In this document: piece by piece, positions 1 to 7,271 of the stretch
Layout of the letters: every line of letters starts with the position of its first letter
How positions within the stretch are numbered: the stretch's first letter is position 1
Source of the DNA: Paracoccaceae bacterium
GTDB lineage: Bacteria; Pseudomonadota; Alphaproteobacteria; Rhodobacterales; Rhodobacteraceae
DNA length: 10,106 nt
NCBI GenBank assembly: GCA_007123625.1
Contig: SKKS01000251.1
Span: 1-10,106, forward strand
Direction: 5' to 3'
The notes under the pieces: generated by a model
What the model was told of the DNA's origin: nothing
The model's database searches: none
The model's input: only the letters and a program-made list of their open reading frames with translations
Made by a program: the position numbers and the translations under genes

Positions 1-1277
1 AACCAGGCGGCGTATTCGATGGTGAAGCAGCGCGACAGCCAGTTGGTCCCGGGGTTGAAATAATCCAGCACGCCCTGCACGCAGGCCAGATCCGGCCCGG
101 CAGCAGCGAAATGCCGGGCCACGCGCCGGATCTGGTCGGGCGCGGGGGCGTCTTCGGCATCATACACCCCGATAATCGACCCGCGCGCGAAGCTCATGGC
201 ATAGTTGAGCGCGCGCGGCTTGGTGCGCAGGGCGGCATCGGGCACCACGATCACGCGCATCCAGCGCGGCAGGGTTTGCTGCGCCAGCGCGTTGCGGGTG
301 GCGGTGTCGATTTCCTCGACCACCAGCATCATGTCCAGCCGGGTGCGCGGATAGCGCAGGCGCGACAGGCGGTTGATCAGCTTCGGCACGGTGTCCGGTT
401 CACGAAACATCGGCACCATGACGCTGACCACCGGCAACAAGGGCTCGGCGGTGTCGGGCGAGGGTTCGGGTGTCGGGTCGGGTCGGTGGCGCAGGGCGGC
501 AATCGTCGCTGCAGCCTTGAGCGTGTTGCATGCGGCCATGACCAGCACTGCCAGCGCGATCAGGGTCCAGAGCGTGGCAACCGGCGCCCAGATGCCCAGA
601 CCGATCAGCGCGACCAGCACGGCCCCCAACCACCGCTGCGCGCCGCACGCGTTCCAGTCGCGGCAGCTTTCCGCCGCTGGAACCCATGCCTCGGCCCGGC
701 GGCGCAGATAGGACCGCCGGGTGCGCTCCAGTGCCGTATCCAGTGCCGTGTCGCCGATCAGCGCCATCACCACCGGGCCCAGGCGCCGCTCCAGCGCAGG
801 GCGTAGGGTTTCAAAGCTGTCGGGGCGCGATGTGGCGACCACGCAGACATTGCCCGCCTGCGCCCAAGGCAGGCACCGCATACGCAGGCAGCGTGCCGGT
901 CCCAGCCGGTCGATCAGACGCGGGTCAGGCGGCGGGGCGCGCGCATCGCGGCCACTCTGATCGCCCTCGGGCGGACCTTCAAGGCAGCGGGTCGCGAACT
1001 GGCGTTCGCGGGCGCGCATCAGCGTCGCCTCGTCCACCAGACCGAGCACTCGCAGGATATCTTCGAGCGCGCCGCCTTCGCGGGCCTGTCGCGCCAGCGC
1101 TTGCACCAGATCGGACGCCCGGAGCGCGCCCATCGCAACCAGCGCCTGTTCCAGGGTCTGCGGCGCGGCCATGCGGTCGTCGTCCGCCCCGGGCGGACAG
1201 GTCCCACGCCGCGCTTTGTCCGGCGCTCCTGCTCGCGAAACCGGCGTTCCGACAATCCCAGCCCCGGAATAGAACAT
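1..1277 (-). CDS. Family 2 membrane glycosyltransferase with N-terminal MshEN/GspE-N-like domain (partial, C-terminus off the left edge)
   Basis: Translating the minus strand gives an open frame running off the window edge, with 425 residues visible. Numbered from the internal Met at 1172, residues 6-58 hold two 24-residue repeats 5 residues apart, laid out like the MshEN/T2SSE-N domain. Residues about 181-226 are hydrophobic (one or two membrane segments). The GT2 domain follows from about residue 247: SVMVPMFRE, the nucleotide-sugar motif KPRALNYA (319-326), VYDAEDAPAPDQ (336-347) with the Asp-Glu-Asp cluster, and CVQGVLDYFNP. This matches processive glycosyltransferases of the cellulose/chitin synthase-like type, which build surface or exopolysaccharide at the inner membrane; the product cannot be told. 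Start: the ATG at 1277 has GAGG 5 bases upstream, but the first 35 codons use more A/T-ending codons than the rest. The ATG at 1172, close to the first repeat, is the alternative. A CtrA-type site lies 51 bp upstream of 1277. Confidence 0.85.
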   Translation of the reverse strand, partial: MFYSGAGIVGTPVSRAGAPDKARRGTCPPGADDDRMAAPQTLEQALVAMGALRASDLVQALARQAREGGALEDILRVLGLVDEATLMRARERQFATRCLEGPPEGDQSGRDARAPPPDPRLIDRLGPARCLRMRCLPWAQAGNVCVVATSRPDSFETLRPALERRLGPVVMALIGDTALDTALERTRRSYLRRRAEAWVPAAESCRDWNACGAQRWLGAVLVALIGLGIWAPVATLWTLIALAVLVMAACNTLKAAATIAALRHRPDPTPEPSPDTAEPLLPVVSVMVPMFREPDTVPKLINRLSRLRYPRTRLDMMLVVEEIDTATRNALAQQTLPRWMRVIVVPDAALRTKPRALNYAMSFARGSIIGVYDAEDAPAPDQIRRVARHFAAAGPDLACVQGVLDYFNPGTNWLSRCFTIEYAAW

Positions 1278-1328
1278 GCGCGCCTCAACCCACCCCAGCG
1301 AATGGGCTTCAGCAAAGCATGAACAGGG

Positions 1329-1343
1329 TTAAGAGTGTGTTAA
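1329..1343 (-). promoter_or_regulatory. CtrA-type binding site (TTAA-N7-TTAA) upstream of the glycosyltransferase
   Basis: Read on the minus strand the site is TTAA-CACACTC-TTAA followed by CC, a perfect match to the full CtrA consensus TTAA-N7-TTAAC of Alphaproteobacteria. It stands alone in very GC-rich DNA and lies 51 bp upstream of the glycosyltransferase start at 1277, in a 153 bp intergenic gap. Its half-sites also read as TTAA-N7-TTAA on the plus strand, but no gene starts on that side. CtrA control of the glycosyltransferase is inferred. Confidence 0.6.
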
Positions 1344-1412
1344 CATCCACCAGTGGCCCAAGCAGTTGCGCCTGCATGCAAGGACATGCGCGCCCGTCGG
1401 GACCTTCTGCGT

Positions 1413-1426
1413 GCCACGCACGTGGC
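1413..1426 (-). terminator. Inverted repeat just after the deacetylase stop codon, possible weak terminator
   Basis: GCCAC-GCAC-GTGGC forms a perfect 5 bp stem with a 4-base loop, 4 bases beyond the TAG stop of the deacetylase gene. No T-run follows, so Rho-independent termination is doubtful. A second short dyad, GCATG-N6-CATGC at 1374-1389, lies further downstream. The rest of the gap holds only the CtrA-type site. Confidence 0.25.
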
Positions 1427-1430
1427 CTGC

Positions 1431-3002
1431 CTATAGCCCGCCCAGCGCGGCGCTGACCGGCACCAGCGCAACCTGATCGGCGCGCCCCTCCATCCGCCAG
1501 GCCAGCAGCCCAGCCATGGTTTCCAGATTCGCCGCGCGGCCCAGCACGATTACGCTTCCCTCGCGCCCGGCCTCGAACACCGCGCGGTCCAGATACCGGC
1601 GGATGGTGAACACCGACTCGCCGTCGTCATCGAGCACGCGAAAGACCTGGCCATGCGCCAGCCCGGCATTGGCCGCGATTTGCGCCGCCGCATTCAGCCC
1701 GCGCGCATAGCTGACCAGCGCATGCCCATCGCGTTCCAGCAGCGGCACCAGAAGCTGCGCCAACGGGCGGTTGGTCTGAAACCCGCCCCCGGGGGTGTCG
1801 ATCAGGCCGATTGATTCGGGCAGCGCCGCAAGGAAGCCCTCGAACAGGACATCCAGATCGCTGGCGGTGGCGCGGGCGGGCAGGGCGCTGGCAAGCATCA
1901 GCACCTCCATCCCGGCAGCGCGATAAGCGGCAGCGGCTTCGGCCGCGTCCGTGGCCAGCGGGTCGATTGCGATGGTCACCGGAAACGGCAGCGCGATCAG
2001 GTCGGCGCGCGCATCAGTGTTGATCCCGTCGTCGATCAGGATCACCGCAAGGCGCGGCTGGTCGGGGGCGACCGACACCTCGGCGGCATGGCGCAGCACG
2101 GCGGGCAGGCTTGCGTCGACCACATCTTCCTCAGCCTCTTCGGCAGGGGTTTCCGGTGCCGGATCAACCCCGATTCGGGGCAGGCGATCGGTGCGGATCA
2201 CCGGAGCTGTGGGTGCCGTCTCGTCGTTGGCCTGGGTCTGGGTCACGGCCCCGGCAATGCCATCCGCACCGGCTTCGTCGGGGGTGCCTGCATCAGTATC
2301 GGACGTGCTCTCGGCTTCGGAGGTGGCTTCTGCCAGCGGCGGCACGGAATCGGTTGTGATCACCGGCCCGCTATCCGTGGTCGCGGGCGGCGCTGGGCGT
2401 CGGGCGGGCGCCGGCGGTTCTGCGTGCTCGGCGGTTGTCGGGGAAGCGGGCGCGTCCGCGGATGGCGCAGGCGCAGGCGTTGGCGGGTCCGGTGCGCGGT
2501 CGGGCGCGGGGGCAGGGGCCTGCGCCTGTGCGGACGGCGACGGCGCGTCCACGGGCGGTGCGGGCCGCGCAAAGGGCGCAGTGGCCGGTGGTGCTTGCGC
2601 GGCAGTGTCTTGCGCCGGGGACTGGGGATGTGCGTCCGCGGTCGGGGCCACATCTGTGGTGACATCCGCGTCGCCTGCAAGCGGGCGCGCAGGTGACGCC
2701 GTTGCGGGCGCGCTGTCCGGCGTGTGGGCAGGGCGCGCGGGCGCCACGGGCGCCCGTGGCGTGGCCTCGGTATCCGTGGCGTCTTGCGGAGTCGTCAGCG
2801 TGAGAGGTGCGTCCGTGGATGCATCTGTGGGCGCTTCTGCGGCCGAGGTCGGCAGGCTTGTCTGATTGCCCAGGCGTGCGCTTGGGTCCGGCAGGTCCGG
2901 CTCGGGCGCGTAAAGGACCGAAAACGCAACGAATGCGACCGCGAAGGCCACGCATCCCCACAGCAGTCCAGCACCGAAACCCTTGCCCAAATCCGCCTCC
3001 AT
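1431..3002 (-). CDS. Divergent polysaccharide deacetylase family protein (YibQ-like), membrane-anchored with long Pro/Ala-rich linker
   Basis: The 523-residue protein has three parts. Residues about 7-31 (GFGAGLLWGCVAFAVAFVAF) form one N-terminal membrane segment. Residues about 32-315 are low-complexity, rich in Pro, Ala, Thr, Asp and Glu, and probably disordered. Residues about 317-523 match the divergent polysaccharide deacetylase family, with AVILIDDGIN at the start of the fold, ALPFPVTIAIDP, and a C-terminal VIVLGRA...LLAWRMEGRADQVALVPVSA. The first-strand Asp-Asp is kept, but His-bearing motifs of E. coli YibQ (HLPM, NHMGS, GHPHP) read LASALP, LIDTPGG and LGRAAN here, so metal-dependent deacetylation is doubtful. 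The protein should sit in the inner membrane facing the periplasm and act on or sense the envelope. The ATG at 3002 is preferred; an in-frame GTG at 3032 would add 10 residues, and neither has a strong Shine-Dalgarno. It is transcribed away from trpG. Confidence 0.85.
   Translation of the reverse strand: MEADLGKGFGAGLLWGCVAFAVAFVAFSVLYAPEPDLPDPSARLGNQTSLPTSAAEAPTDASTDAPLTLTTPQDATDTEATPRAPVAPARPAHTPDSAPATASPARPLAGDADVTTDVAPTADAHPQSPAQDTAAQAPPATAPFARPAPPVDAPSPSAQAQAPAPAPDRAPDPPTPAPAPSADAPASPTTAEHAEPPAPARRPAPPATTDSGPVITTDSVPPLAEATSEAESTSDTDAGTPDEAGADGIAGAVTQTQANDETAPTAPVIRTDRLPRIGVDPAPETPAEEAEEDVVDASLPAVLRHAAEVSVAPDQPRLAVILIDDGINTDARADLIALPFPVTIAIDPLATDAAEAAAAYRAAGMEVLMLASALPARATASDLDVLFEGFLAALPESIGLIDTPGGGFQTNRPLAQLLVPLLERDGHALVSYARGLNAAAQIAANAGLAHGQVFRVLDDDGESVFTIRRYLDRAVFEAGREGSVIVLGRAANLETMAGLLAWRMEGRADQVALVPVSAALGGL
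2742..2761. repeat. Perfect 20-bp palindrome inside the linker-coding region
   Basis: CGCCACGGGC is followed directly by its reverse complement GCCCGTGGCG. It lies in the Pro/Ala/Arg-rich linker of the deacetylase gene, where biased codons make such symmetry easier by chance. No function is apparent. Confidence 0.7.
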
Positions 3003-3034
3003 TGCCGTCTCGCGCGCGGGTCCATGTTCCACAA

Positions 3035-3048
3035 ATCCGGCTACGGAT
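3035..3048. promoter_or_regulatory. Inverted repeat ATCCG-N4-CGGAT, possible operator for the deacetylase gene
   Basis: ATCCG-GCTA-CGGAT is a perfect 5-bp dyad, 32 bp upstream of the deacetylase ATG at 3002 and overlapping the region where its promoter would lie. I do not recognise a known regulator's site, and no clear -35/-10 pair accompanies it. Confidence 0.25.
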
Positions 3049-3070
3049 CAAACCCCGAACCGACGCAAGG

Positions 3071-3108
3071 GCCCGCACGGGCTTGACCATGTGCCCACGC
3101 TCTGGGCA
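3071..3108 (+). promoter_or_regulatory. trpG upstream region with two adjacent dyads and a candidate -35
   Basis: GCCCG-CA-CGGGC (3071-3082) is followed by TGCCCA-CGCTC-TGGGCA (3092-3108), a perfect 6-bp dyad; a candidate -35 TTGACC (3083-3088) lies between them without a good -10. The GGGC of the first dyad (3079-3082) can also pair with the GCCC of the second (3093-3096), so the two hairpins could exclude each other if transcribed. No leader peptide with Trp codons and no T-run is present, so classical trp attenuation is not supported. The trpG ribosome binding site GGAGGGA is at 3138-3144. Confidence 0.3.
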
Positions 3109-3152
3109 AGAAGGCGCACCTGCATCCGCGCGCCGCCGGAGGGACTCCCGCC

Positions 3153-3734
3153 ATGCTGCTTCTGATCGACAACTACGACAGCTTCACCTGGAACCTTGTG
3201 CATTATCTGGGCGAACTGGGCGCCGAGGTCGTGGTGCACCGCAACGACGCGCTGGATGTGCAGGCGGCCATGGCGCTGCGGCCGTCGGCGATCGTGTTGT
3301 CGCCGGGCCCTTGCGACCCGGATGCGGCGGGCATCTGCCTTCCGCTGACGCTGGCCGCGGCTGATGCGGGCATCCCCCTTCTTGGCGTGTGCCTGGGGCA
3401 CCAGACCATCGGACAGGCCTTTGGCGGCCATGTCGTGCGCGCGCCGCAGATCGTGCACGGCAAGCCCGGGATCATGCATCACGACGGGCGCGGCGTTTTC
3501 GCGGGTCTGCCCAGCCCGTTTTCGGCCACCCGGTACCATTCGCTGATCGTGGACCGCGCCACGCTGCCCGATTGCCTCAAGGTCACCGGCTGGCTTGAGG
3601 ATGGGACCATCATGGGGTTGGCGCACCGCGCCTTGCCGATCGAGGGCGTGCAGTTCCACCCCGAAAGCATCCGCTCCGAACATGGCCATGCGATGTTGCG
3701 CAATTTCCTGGACCGGGCCAAGGTGGCGGCATGA
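3153..3734 (+). CDS. trpG: Anthranilate synthase component II (glutamine amidotransferase)
   Basis: TrpG hydrolyses glutamine and passes ammonia to TrpE, which converts chorismate to anthranilate, the first step of tryptophan synthesis in the cytoplasm. The 193 residues are normal for the free subunit. Visible motifs are LLLIDNYDSFTWNL at the N-terminus, the oxyanion region SPGPCDP (50-56), the nucleophile loop GVCLGHQ with Cys80, and VQFHPES with His169 and Glu171, completing the class I triad. YHSL (128-131) is also typical. The start has GGAGGGA 8 bases upstream. It opens the run trpG-trpD-trpC and overlaps trpD in ATGA. trpE is not next to it and must be elsewhere. The same subunit may serve p-aminobenzoate synthesis (PabA role), which sequence alone cannot exclude. 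Confidence 0.95.
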   Translation: MLLLIDNYDSFTWNLVHYLGELGAEVVVHRNDALDVQAAMALRPSAIVLSPGPCDPDAAGICLPLTLAAADAGIPLLGVCLGHQTIGQAFGGHVVRAPQIVHGKPGIMHHDGRGVFAGLPSPFSATRYHSLIVDRATLPDCLKVTGWLEDGTIMGLAHRALPIEGVQFHPESIRSEHGHAMLRNFLDRAKVAA

Positions 3735-4768
3735 GCGATGACATCAAGCCCCTGATCGCCGCCGCCGCCACGCGCCCCCTGACACGGGACGAGGCCGAGG
3801 TGGCATTCTCCATCTTTTTCGAAGGGCAGGCGACGCCCGCGCAGATGGGCGGATTCCTGATGGCGCTGCGCACGCGCGGCGAAAGCGTGGACGAATACGC
3901 CGCCGCCGCCGGGGTGATGCGCGCGCGCTGCAACCCCGTTCGCGCGCCTGAAGGCGCGATGGACATCGTCGGGACCGGGGGCGACGGCAAGGGCACGCTG
4001 AACATTTCCACCGCGGCGGCTTTCGTGGTGGCGGGCGCAGGGGTGCCGGTGGCCAAGCACGGCAACCGCAACCTGTCGTCGAAATCCGGCGCTGCCGACG
4101 CTCTCGGTGCGCTGGGGATCAATGTCATGGTGGGCGCCGAGGTGGTGGAACGCGCGTTGGCCGAAGCGGGCATCGGCTTCATGATGGCGCCCATGCACCA
4201 CCCGGCCATGCGCCATGTCGGTCCGGTCCGGGCCGAACTTGGCACGCGTACGATCTTCAACATACTGGGACCGTTGACAAATCCAGCCGGGGTGAAGCGG
4301 CAACTGACGGGCGCGTTCTCGGCCGATCTGATCCAGCCGATGGCGGAAACCCTGCGCGCGCTGGGGGCCGAGCGTGCCTGGCTGGTGCATGGCGGCGACG
4401 GCACCGATGAGCTGTCGATCTCTGCGCCCAGCCGCGTGGCCGCGCTGGAAACCGACGGGACCATCCGCGCGTTCGATCTGTACCCCGAGGAAGCGGGCCT
4501 GCCTGAGCACCCGTTCGAGGCCATTCTGGGCGGCACCCCCGCCGACAATGCGCGCGCGTTGCGCGGGCTTCTGGCCGGTGCGCCGGGGGCCTATCGCGAT
4601 GCGGTGCTGCTGAACGCGGCGGCGGCGCTTGCAATCGCGGACAAGGTTGGGAACCTGCCCGAGGGCGTTGAAATGGCTGCAGAAAGCATTGACAGCGGCG
4701 CGGCGTTACAGCGGGTGGAAATCCTGGCGCGCATCGCCCCCATGGACACCGGAAAGGCCAGCGCATGA
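3731..4768 (+). CDS. trpD: Anthranilate phosphoribosyltransferase
   Basis: TrpD transfers the phosphoribosyl group of PRPP to anthranilate, the second step of tryptophan synthesis. The protein has 345 residues, the usual family length. The PRPP-binding loop GTGGDGKGTLNIST is at 81-94, KHGNRNLSSKSGAAD at 109-123, MHHPAMRHVGPVR with the anthranilate-contacting Arg region at 155-167, GTRTIFNILGPLTNP at 171-185, and the metal-binding DGTDELS at 223-229. All key motifs are intact. The ATG overlaps the trpG stop (ATGA) and has AAGGTGG just upstream inside trpG, so translational coupling is likely. Its stop overlaps the trpC start in the same ATGA manner. Confidence 0.97.
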   Translation: MSDDIKPLIAAAATRPLTRDEAEVAFSIFFEGQATPAQMGGFLMALRTRGESVDEYAAAAGVMRARCNPVRAPEGAMDIVGTGGDGKGTLNISTAAAFVVAGAGVPVAKHGNRNLSSKSGAADALGALGINVMVGAEVVERALAEAGIGFMMAPMHHPAMRHVGPVRAELGTRTIFNILGPLTNPAGVKRQLTGAFSADLIQPMAETLRALGAERAWLVHGGDGTDELSISAPSRVAALETDGTIRAFDLYPEEAGLPEHPFEAILGGTPADNARALRGLLAGAPGAYRDAVLLNAAAALAIADKVGNLPEGVEMAAESIDSGAALQRVEILARIAPMDTGKASA

Positions 4769-5577
4769 CCACAATCCTGGACCGGATCAAGGCCTATAAA
4801 CTTGACGAGATCACCGCGCGCAAGGCCGAGCGCCCGCTGGCCGCGCTTGAAGCTGATGCACGCGACGCCAGTGCCCCGCGCCCCTTTGTCGGGTCCTTGA
4901 CCGAAGCGCAGCGCAATGGCTACGGCCTGATTGCCGAGATCAAGAAAGCCAGCCCCTCGAAGGGGTTGATCCGCGCCGATTTCGACCCCCCGGCGCTGGC
5001 GCAGGCCTATGCGGAAGGGGGCGCAACCTGCCTGAGCGTGCTGACCGACGCACCGTCGTTTCAGGGCGCAGACGCGTTCCTGACGCAGGCGCGGGCCGCC
5101 TGCAGCCTTCCGGTATTGCGCAAGGACTTCCTGTACGATCCGTATCAGGTGGTGGAATCGCGCGCGCTGGGCGCCGACTGTATTCTGATCATCATGGCCA
5201 GTGTCAGTGACGCGCAGGCCGCGGAACTCGAGGCCGCGGCGCAGGACTGGGACATGGATGTTCTGGTCGAAGTGCACAATGATGCCGAACTGGAGCGCGC
5301 AAGCCTGCTGAATTCCCCGCTTCTGGGAATAAACAATCGCGATCTCAATACGTTTGAAGTCAGTCTTGATGTAACGCGGCGGCTTGCACGGCTGGCGCCT
5401 GCGGATCGGGTGCTGGTGTCCGAAAGCGGGTTGCACACACCCGAAGACCTGGCCGCGCTGGCACAGTTCGGCGCGCGCTGCTTCCTGATCGGCGAAAGCC
5501 TGATGCGGGCCGACGATGTCGCGGGTGCCACGCGCAAGCTGCTGGCCAACCCGCTGACCGCCGAAGGGGGGATGTGA
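4765..5577 (+). CDS. trpC: Indole-3-glycerol phosphate synthase
   Basis: TrpC closes the ring of carboxyphenylamino-deoxyribulose phosphate to indole-3-glycerol phosphate. The 270 residues form one TIM barrel without a fused TrpF domain. Catalytic and binding motifs are complete: LIAEIKKASPSKGLI (55-69) with Glu58 and Lys60, ADFDP, SVLTD with SFQG, PVLRKDFLYDPYQV with Lys120, LVEVHND with Glu169, GINNRDLNTF with Asn190, and VSESGLHTPED at 218-228. The start lies in ATGA with the trpD stop, preceded by GGAAAGG at 4751-4757. The stop TGA shares its last base with the moaC ATG. TrpF must be encoded elsewhere. Confidence 0.97.
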   Translation: MTTILDRIKAYKLDEITARKAERPLAALEADARDASAPRPFVGSLTEAQRNGYGLIAEIKKASPSKGLIRADFDPPALAQAYAEGGATCLSVLTDAPSFQGADAFLTQARAACSLPVLRKDFLYDPYQVVESRALGADCILIIMASVSDAQAAELEAAAQDWDMDVLVEVHNDAELERASLLNSPLLGINNRDLNTFEVSLDVTRRLARLAPADRVLVSESGLHTPEDLAALAQFGARCFLIGESLMRADDVAGATRKLLANPLTAEGGM

Positions 5578-6053
5578 TGGCGGAGCTGACGCATTTCGAT
5601 GCCGAAGGCCGCGCGCACATGGTCGACGTGTCCGACAAGCCTTTGACCGCGCGGGTCGCCGTGGCGCGCGGTGCCGTGGTCATGCGCCCCGAGACCCTTG
5701 CGCTGGTGACCGAAGGCCGCGCGAAGAAGGGCGATGTGCTGGGCGTGGCGCGGCTGGCGGGGATCATGGGCGCCAAACGCTGCGCCGACCTGATCCCGCT
5801 GTGCCACCCGCTGCCGATCACCAAGGTGACGCTGGACCTGCACCCCGATCCCGCACTGCCCGGCGTCCGCCTGCGCGCCGAAGTGCGCACCACCGGCCAG
5901 ACCGGAGTCGAGATGGAGGCCCTGACCGCCGTATCGGTCGCGGCACTGACGGTCTATGACATGCTCAAGGCCGCCGAGAAGTCCATGCGCATTACCGACA
6001 TCGACGTTGTGCTCAAGGATGGCGGAAAATCAGGTCGTTACGAGGCTGAGTGA
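5577..6053 (+). CDS. moaC: Cyclic pyranopterin monophosphate synthase (molybdenum cofactor synthesis)
   Basis: MoaC converts the 3',8-cyclo-GTP product of MoaA into cyclic pyranopterin monophosphate, the first stable intermediate of molybdenum cofactor synthesis. The 158-residue protein is of normal length. It shows AGIMGAKRCADLIPLCHPLP at 61-80, TGQTGVEMEALTAVSVAALT at 106-125, YDMLKA with Asp128 and Lys131 (active-site positions in the E. coli enzyme), and the C-terminal MRITDIDVVLKDGGKSGRY. The ATG at 5577 overlaps the trpC stop by one base (TGATG) and has GAAGGGGGG 5 bases upstream; an in-frame GTG at 5574 is less likely. It shares the unit with trpGDC and is followed by moeA without a gap. 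Confidence 0.96.
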   Translation: MAELTHFDAEGRAHMVDVSDKPLTARVAVARGAVVMRPETLALVTEGRAKKGDVLGVARLAGIMGAKRCADLIPLCHPLPITKVTLDLHPDPALPGVRLRAEVRTTGQTGVEMEALTAVSVAALTVYDMLKAAEKSMRITDIDVVLKDGGKSGRYEAE

Positions 6054-6073
6054 ATGTTCTGCGCGAGGATATG

Positions 6074-7261
6074 ATGATCTCTGTCGATGAAGCGCTGACC
6101 CGGGTCTTTGCGCTGGTCACACCGCTGGGGGCGGAAAGCGTGACACTGGATCATGCCCACGGGCGGGTGCTGCGCGAAGTTGCGCGCGCGCGCCGCGACC
6201 AGCCGCCGTTCGATGCCGCAGCGATGGATGGCTATGCCGTGCAGGGCGCGGACGATCGGTTCCGAGTTGTCGGCACGGCCGTGGCCGGACGCGCCTTCGA
6301 CGGCGCGCTTGCTGCGGGCGAGGCGGTGCGTATCTTCACCGGCGCGCCGGTGCCCCCTGGGGCCGACCGAGTGGTGATTCAGGAAAACGCGCGGGTCGAA
6401 GGCGACACCATCAGCGTCGACGATGTGGCCGCGCCGGGCGCGCATATCCGGCGGCGCGGCGGTGACTTTGCTGCCGGGGATGCAGTGGCGGCGCCGCGCA
6501 AGCTGGGGCCGGTGGATCTGGCGCTGCTGGCGGCGATGAACGTGGGGCATGTGCAAGTCAGCCGCCGCCCCGATGTGGCGCTGGTGGCGACCGGCGATGA
6601 ACTGGTCATGCCGGGTGAGGCCCCGGGCCCCGACCAGATCATTGCGTCCAGCGTGTTCGCACTGGCGGCGATGGTGCGGGCGGAAGGCGGGGTGCCGCGC
6701 ATCCTTCCGATCGCGCGCGACAACGCCGACAGCCTGCGCACGGTGCTGGAGCTTGCCGCAGACGCGGACATGATCGTGACCACGGGCGGCGCGTCGGTCG
6801 GAGACCACGACCTTGTCGGCCCGATGATGGACACACTGGGGGCCGAGCGCGCTTTCTACAAGGTTGCCATGCGCCCGGGGAAGCCGCTCATCGCCGGGCG
6901 TCTCGGGGGCGCGCTGATGCTCGGCTTGCCGGGAAATCCCGTTTCGTCAATTGTTTGCGGGCATTTGTTCATGGTTCCGGCGTTGCGGGCCATGCTGGGT
7001 CTGGGCGCCTGGCCGCGCGCCAGCGCTGGGGCGCGGCTGGCTTGCGATCTGCCACCGAATGGGCCGCGTGCGCATTACATGCGTGCCCGCCTGCAACCTG
7101 GCGAAGGCGACGGCCTGCCGGGGATCCTGCCCTTCGACAATCAGGACAGCGCGCTGGTGACCGTCTTGACCGAGGCTGACGCCCTGCTGATCCGCGCTCC
7201 ACACGCCCCGGTCGCAGAACGCGGTGCGCCGGTGCGGTTCATTCCGTTGCACCACGGATAA
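6074..7261 (+). CDS. moeA: Molybdopterin molybdenumtransferase
   Basis: MoeA inserts molybdate into adenylylated molybdopterin, the last common step of molybdenum cofactor synthesis. The protein has 395 residues, normal for the family. Family signatures are PPFDAAAMDGYAV at 44-56, RIFTGAPVPPGAD at 86-98, PDVALVATGDELV at 166-178, IVTTGGASVGDHD at 234-246, FYKVAMRPGKPL at 261-272 and LGLPGNPVSS at 283-292. The C-terminal domain runs from about 310. The ATG at 6074 is chosen because GAGG lies 5 bases upstream and the protein then opens with the family-typical MISVDEAL. Alternatives are the adjacent ATG at 6071 and a GTG at 6050 overlapping the moaC stop. The gene ends 10 bp before the lexA -35 box, with no terminator seen between. 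Confidence 0.95.
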   Translation: MISVDEALTRVFALVTPLGAESVTLDHAHGRVLREVARARRDQPPFDAAAMDGYAVQGADDRFRVVGTAVAGRAFDGALAAGEAVRIFTGAPVPPGADRVVIQENARVEGDTISVDDVAAPGAHIRRRGGDFAAGDAVAAPRKLGPVDLALLAAMNVGHVQVSRRPDVALVATGDELVMPGEAPGPDQIIASSVFALAAMVRAEGGVPRILPIARDNADSLRTVLELAADADMIVTTGGASVGDHDLVGPMMDTLGAERAFYKVAMRPGKPLIAGRLGGALMLGLPGNPVSSIVCGHLFMVPALRAMLGLGAWPRASAGARLACDLPPNGPRAHYMRARLQPGEGDGLPGILPFDNQDSALVTVLTEADALLIRAPHAPVAERGAPVRFIPLHHG

Positions 7262-7271
7262 CAAACCCCGG

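Noticed and set aside
686..1456. Plus-strand 256-codon frame across the glycosyltransferase gene
   Set aside because: It is antisense to the glycosyltransferase frame, which has clear GT2 motifs, and shows no domain of its own.
1951..2865. Plus-strand open frame of 304 codons
   Set aside because: It is the reverse strand of the Pro/Ala-rich linker of the deacetylase gene; its Gly/Ala/Ser/Val-only composition comes from that bias.
3024..3086. 20-codon mini-frame upstream of trpG as a trp leader peptide
   Set aside because: It has no Trp codon and no Shine-Dalgarno, and overlaps the start region of the divergent deacetylase gene.
3479..4548. Long minus-strand frames opposite trpG/trpD
   Set aside because: They lie antisense to genes with complete catalytic motifs and show no family motif; high GC keeps such frames open.
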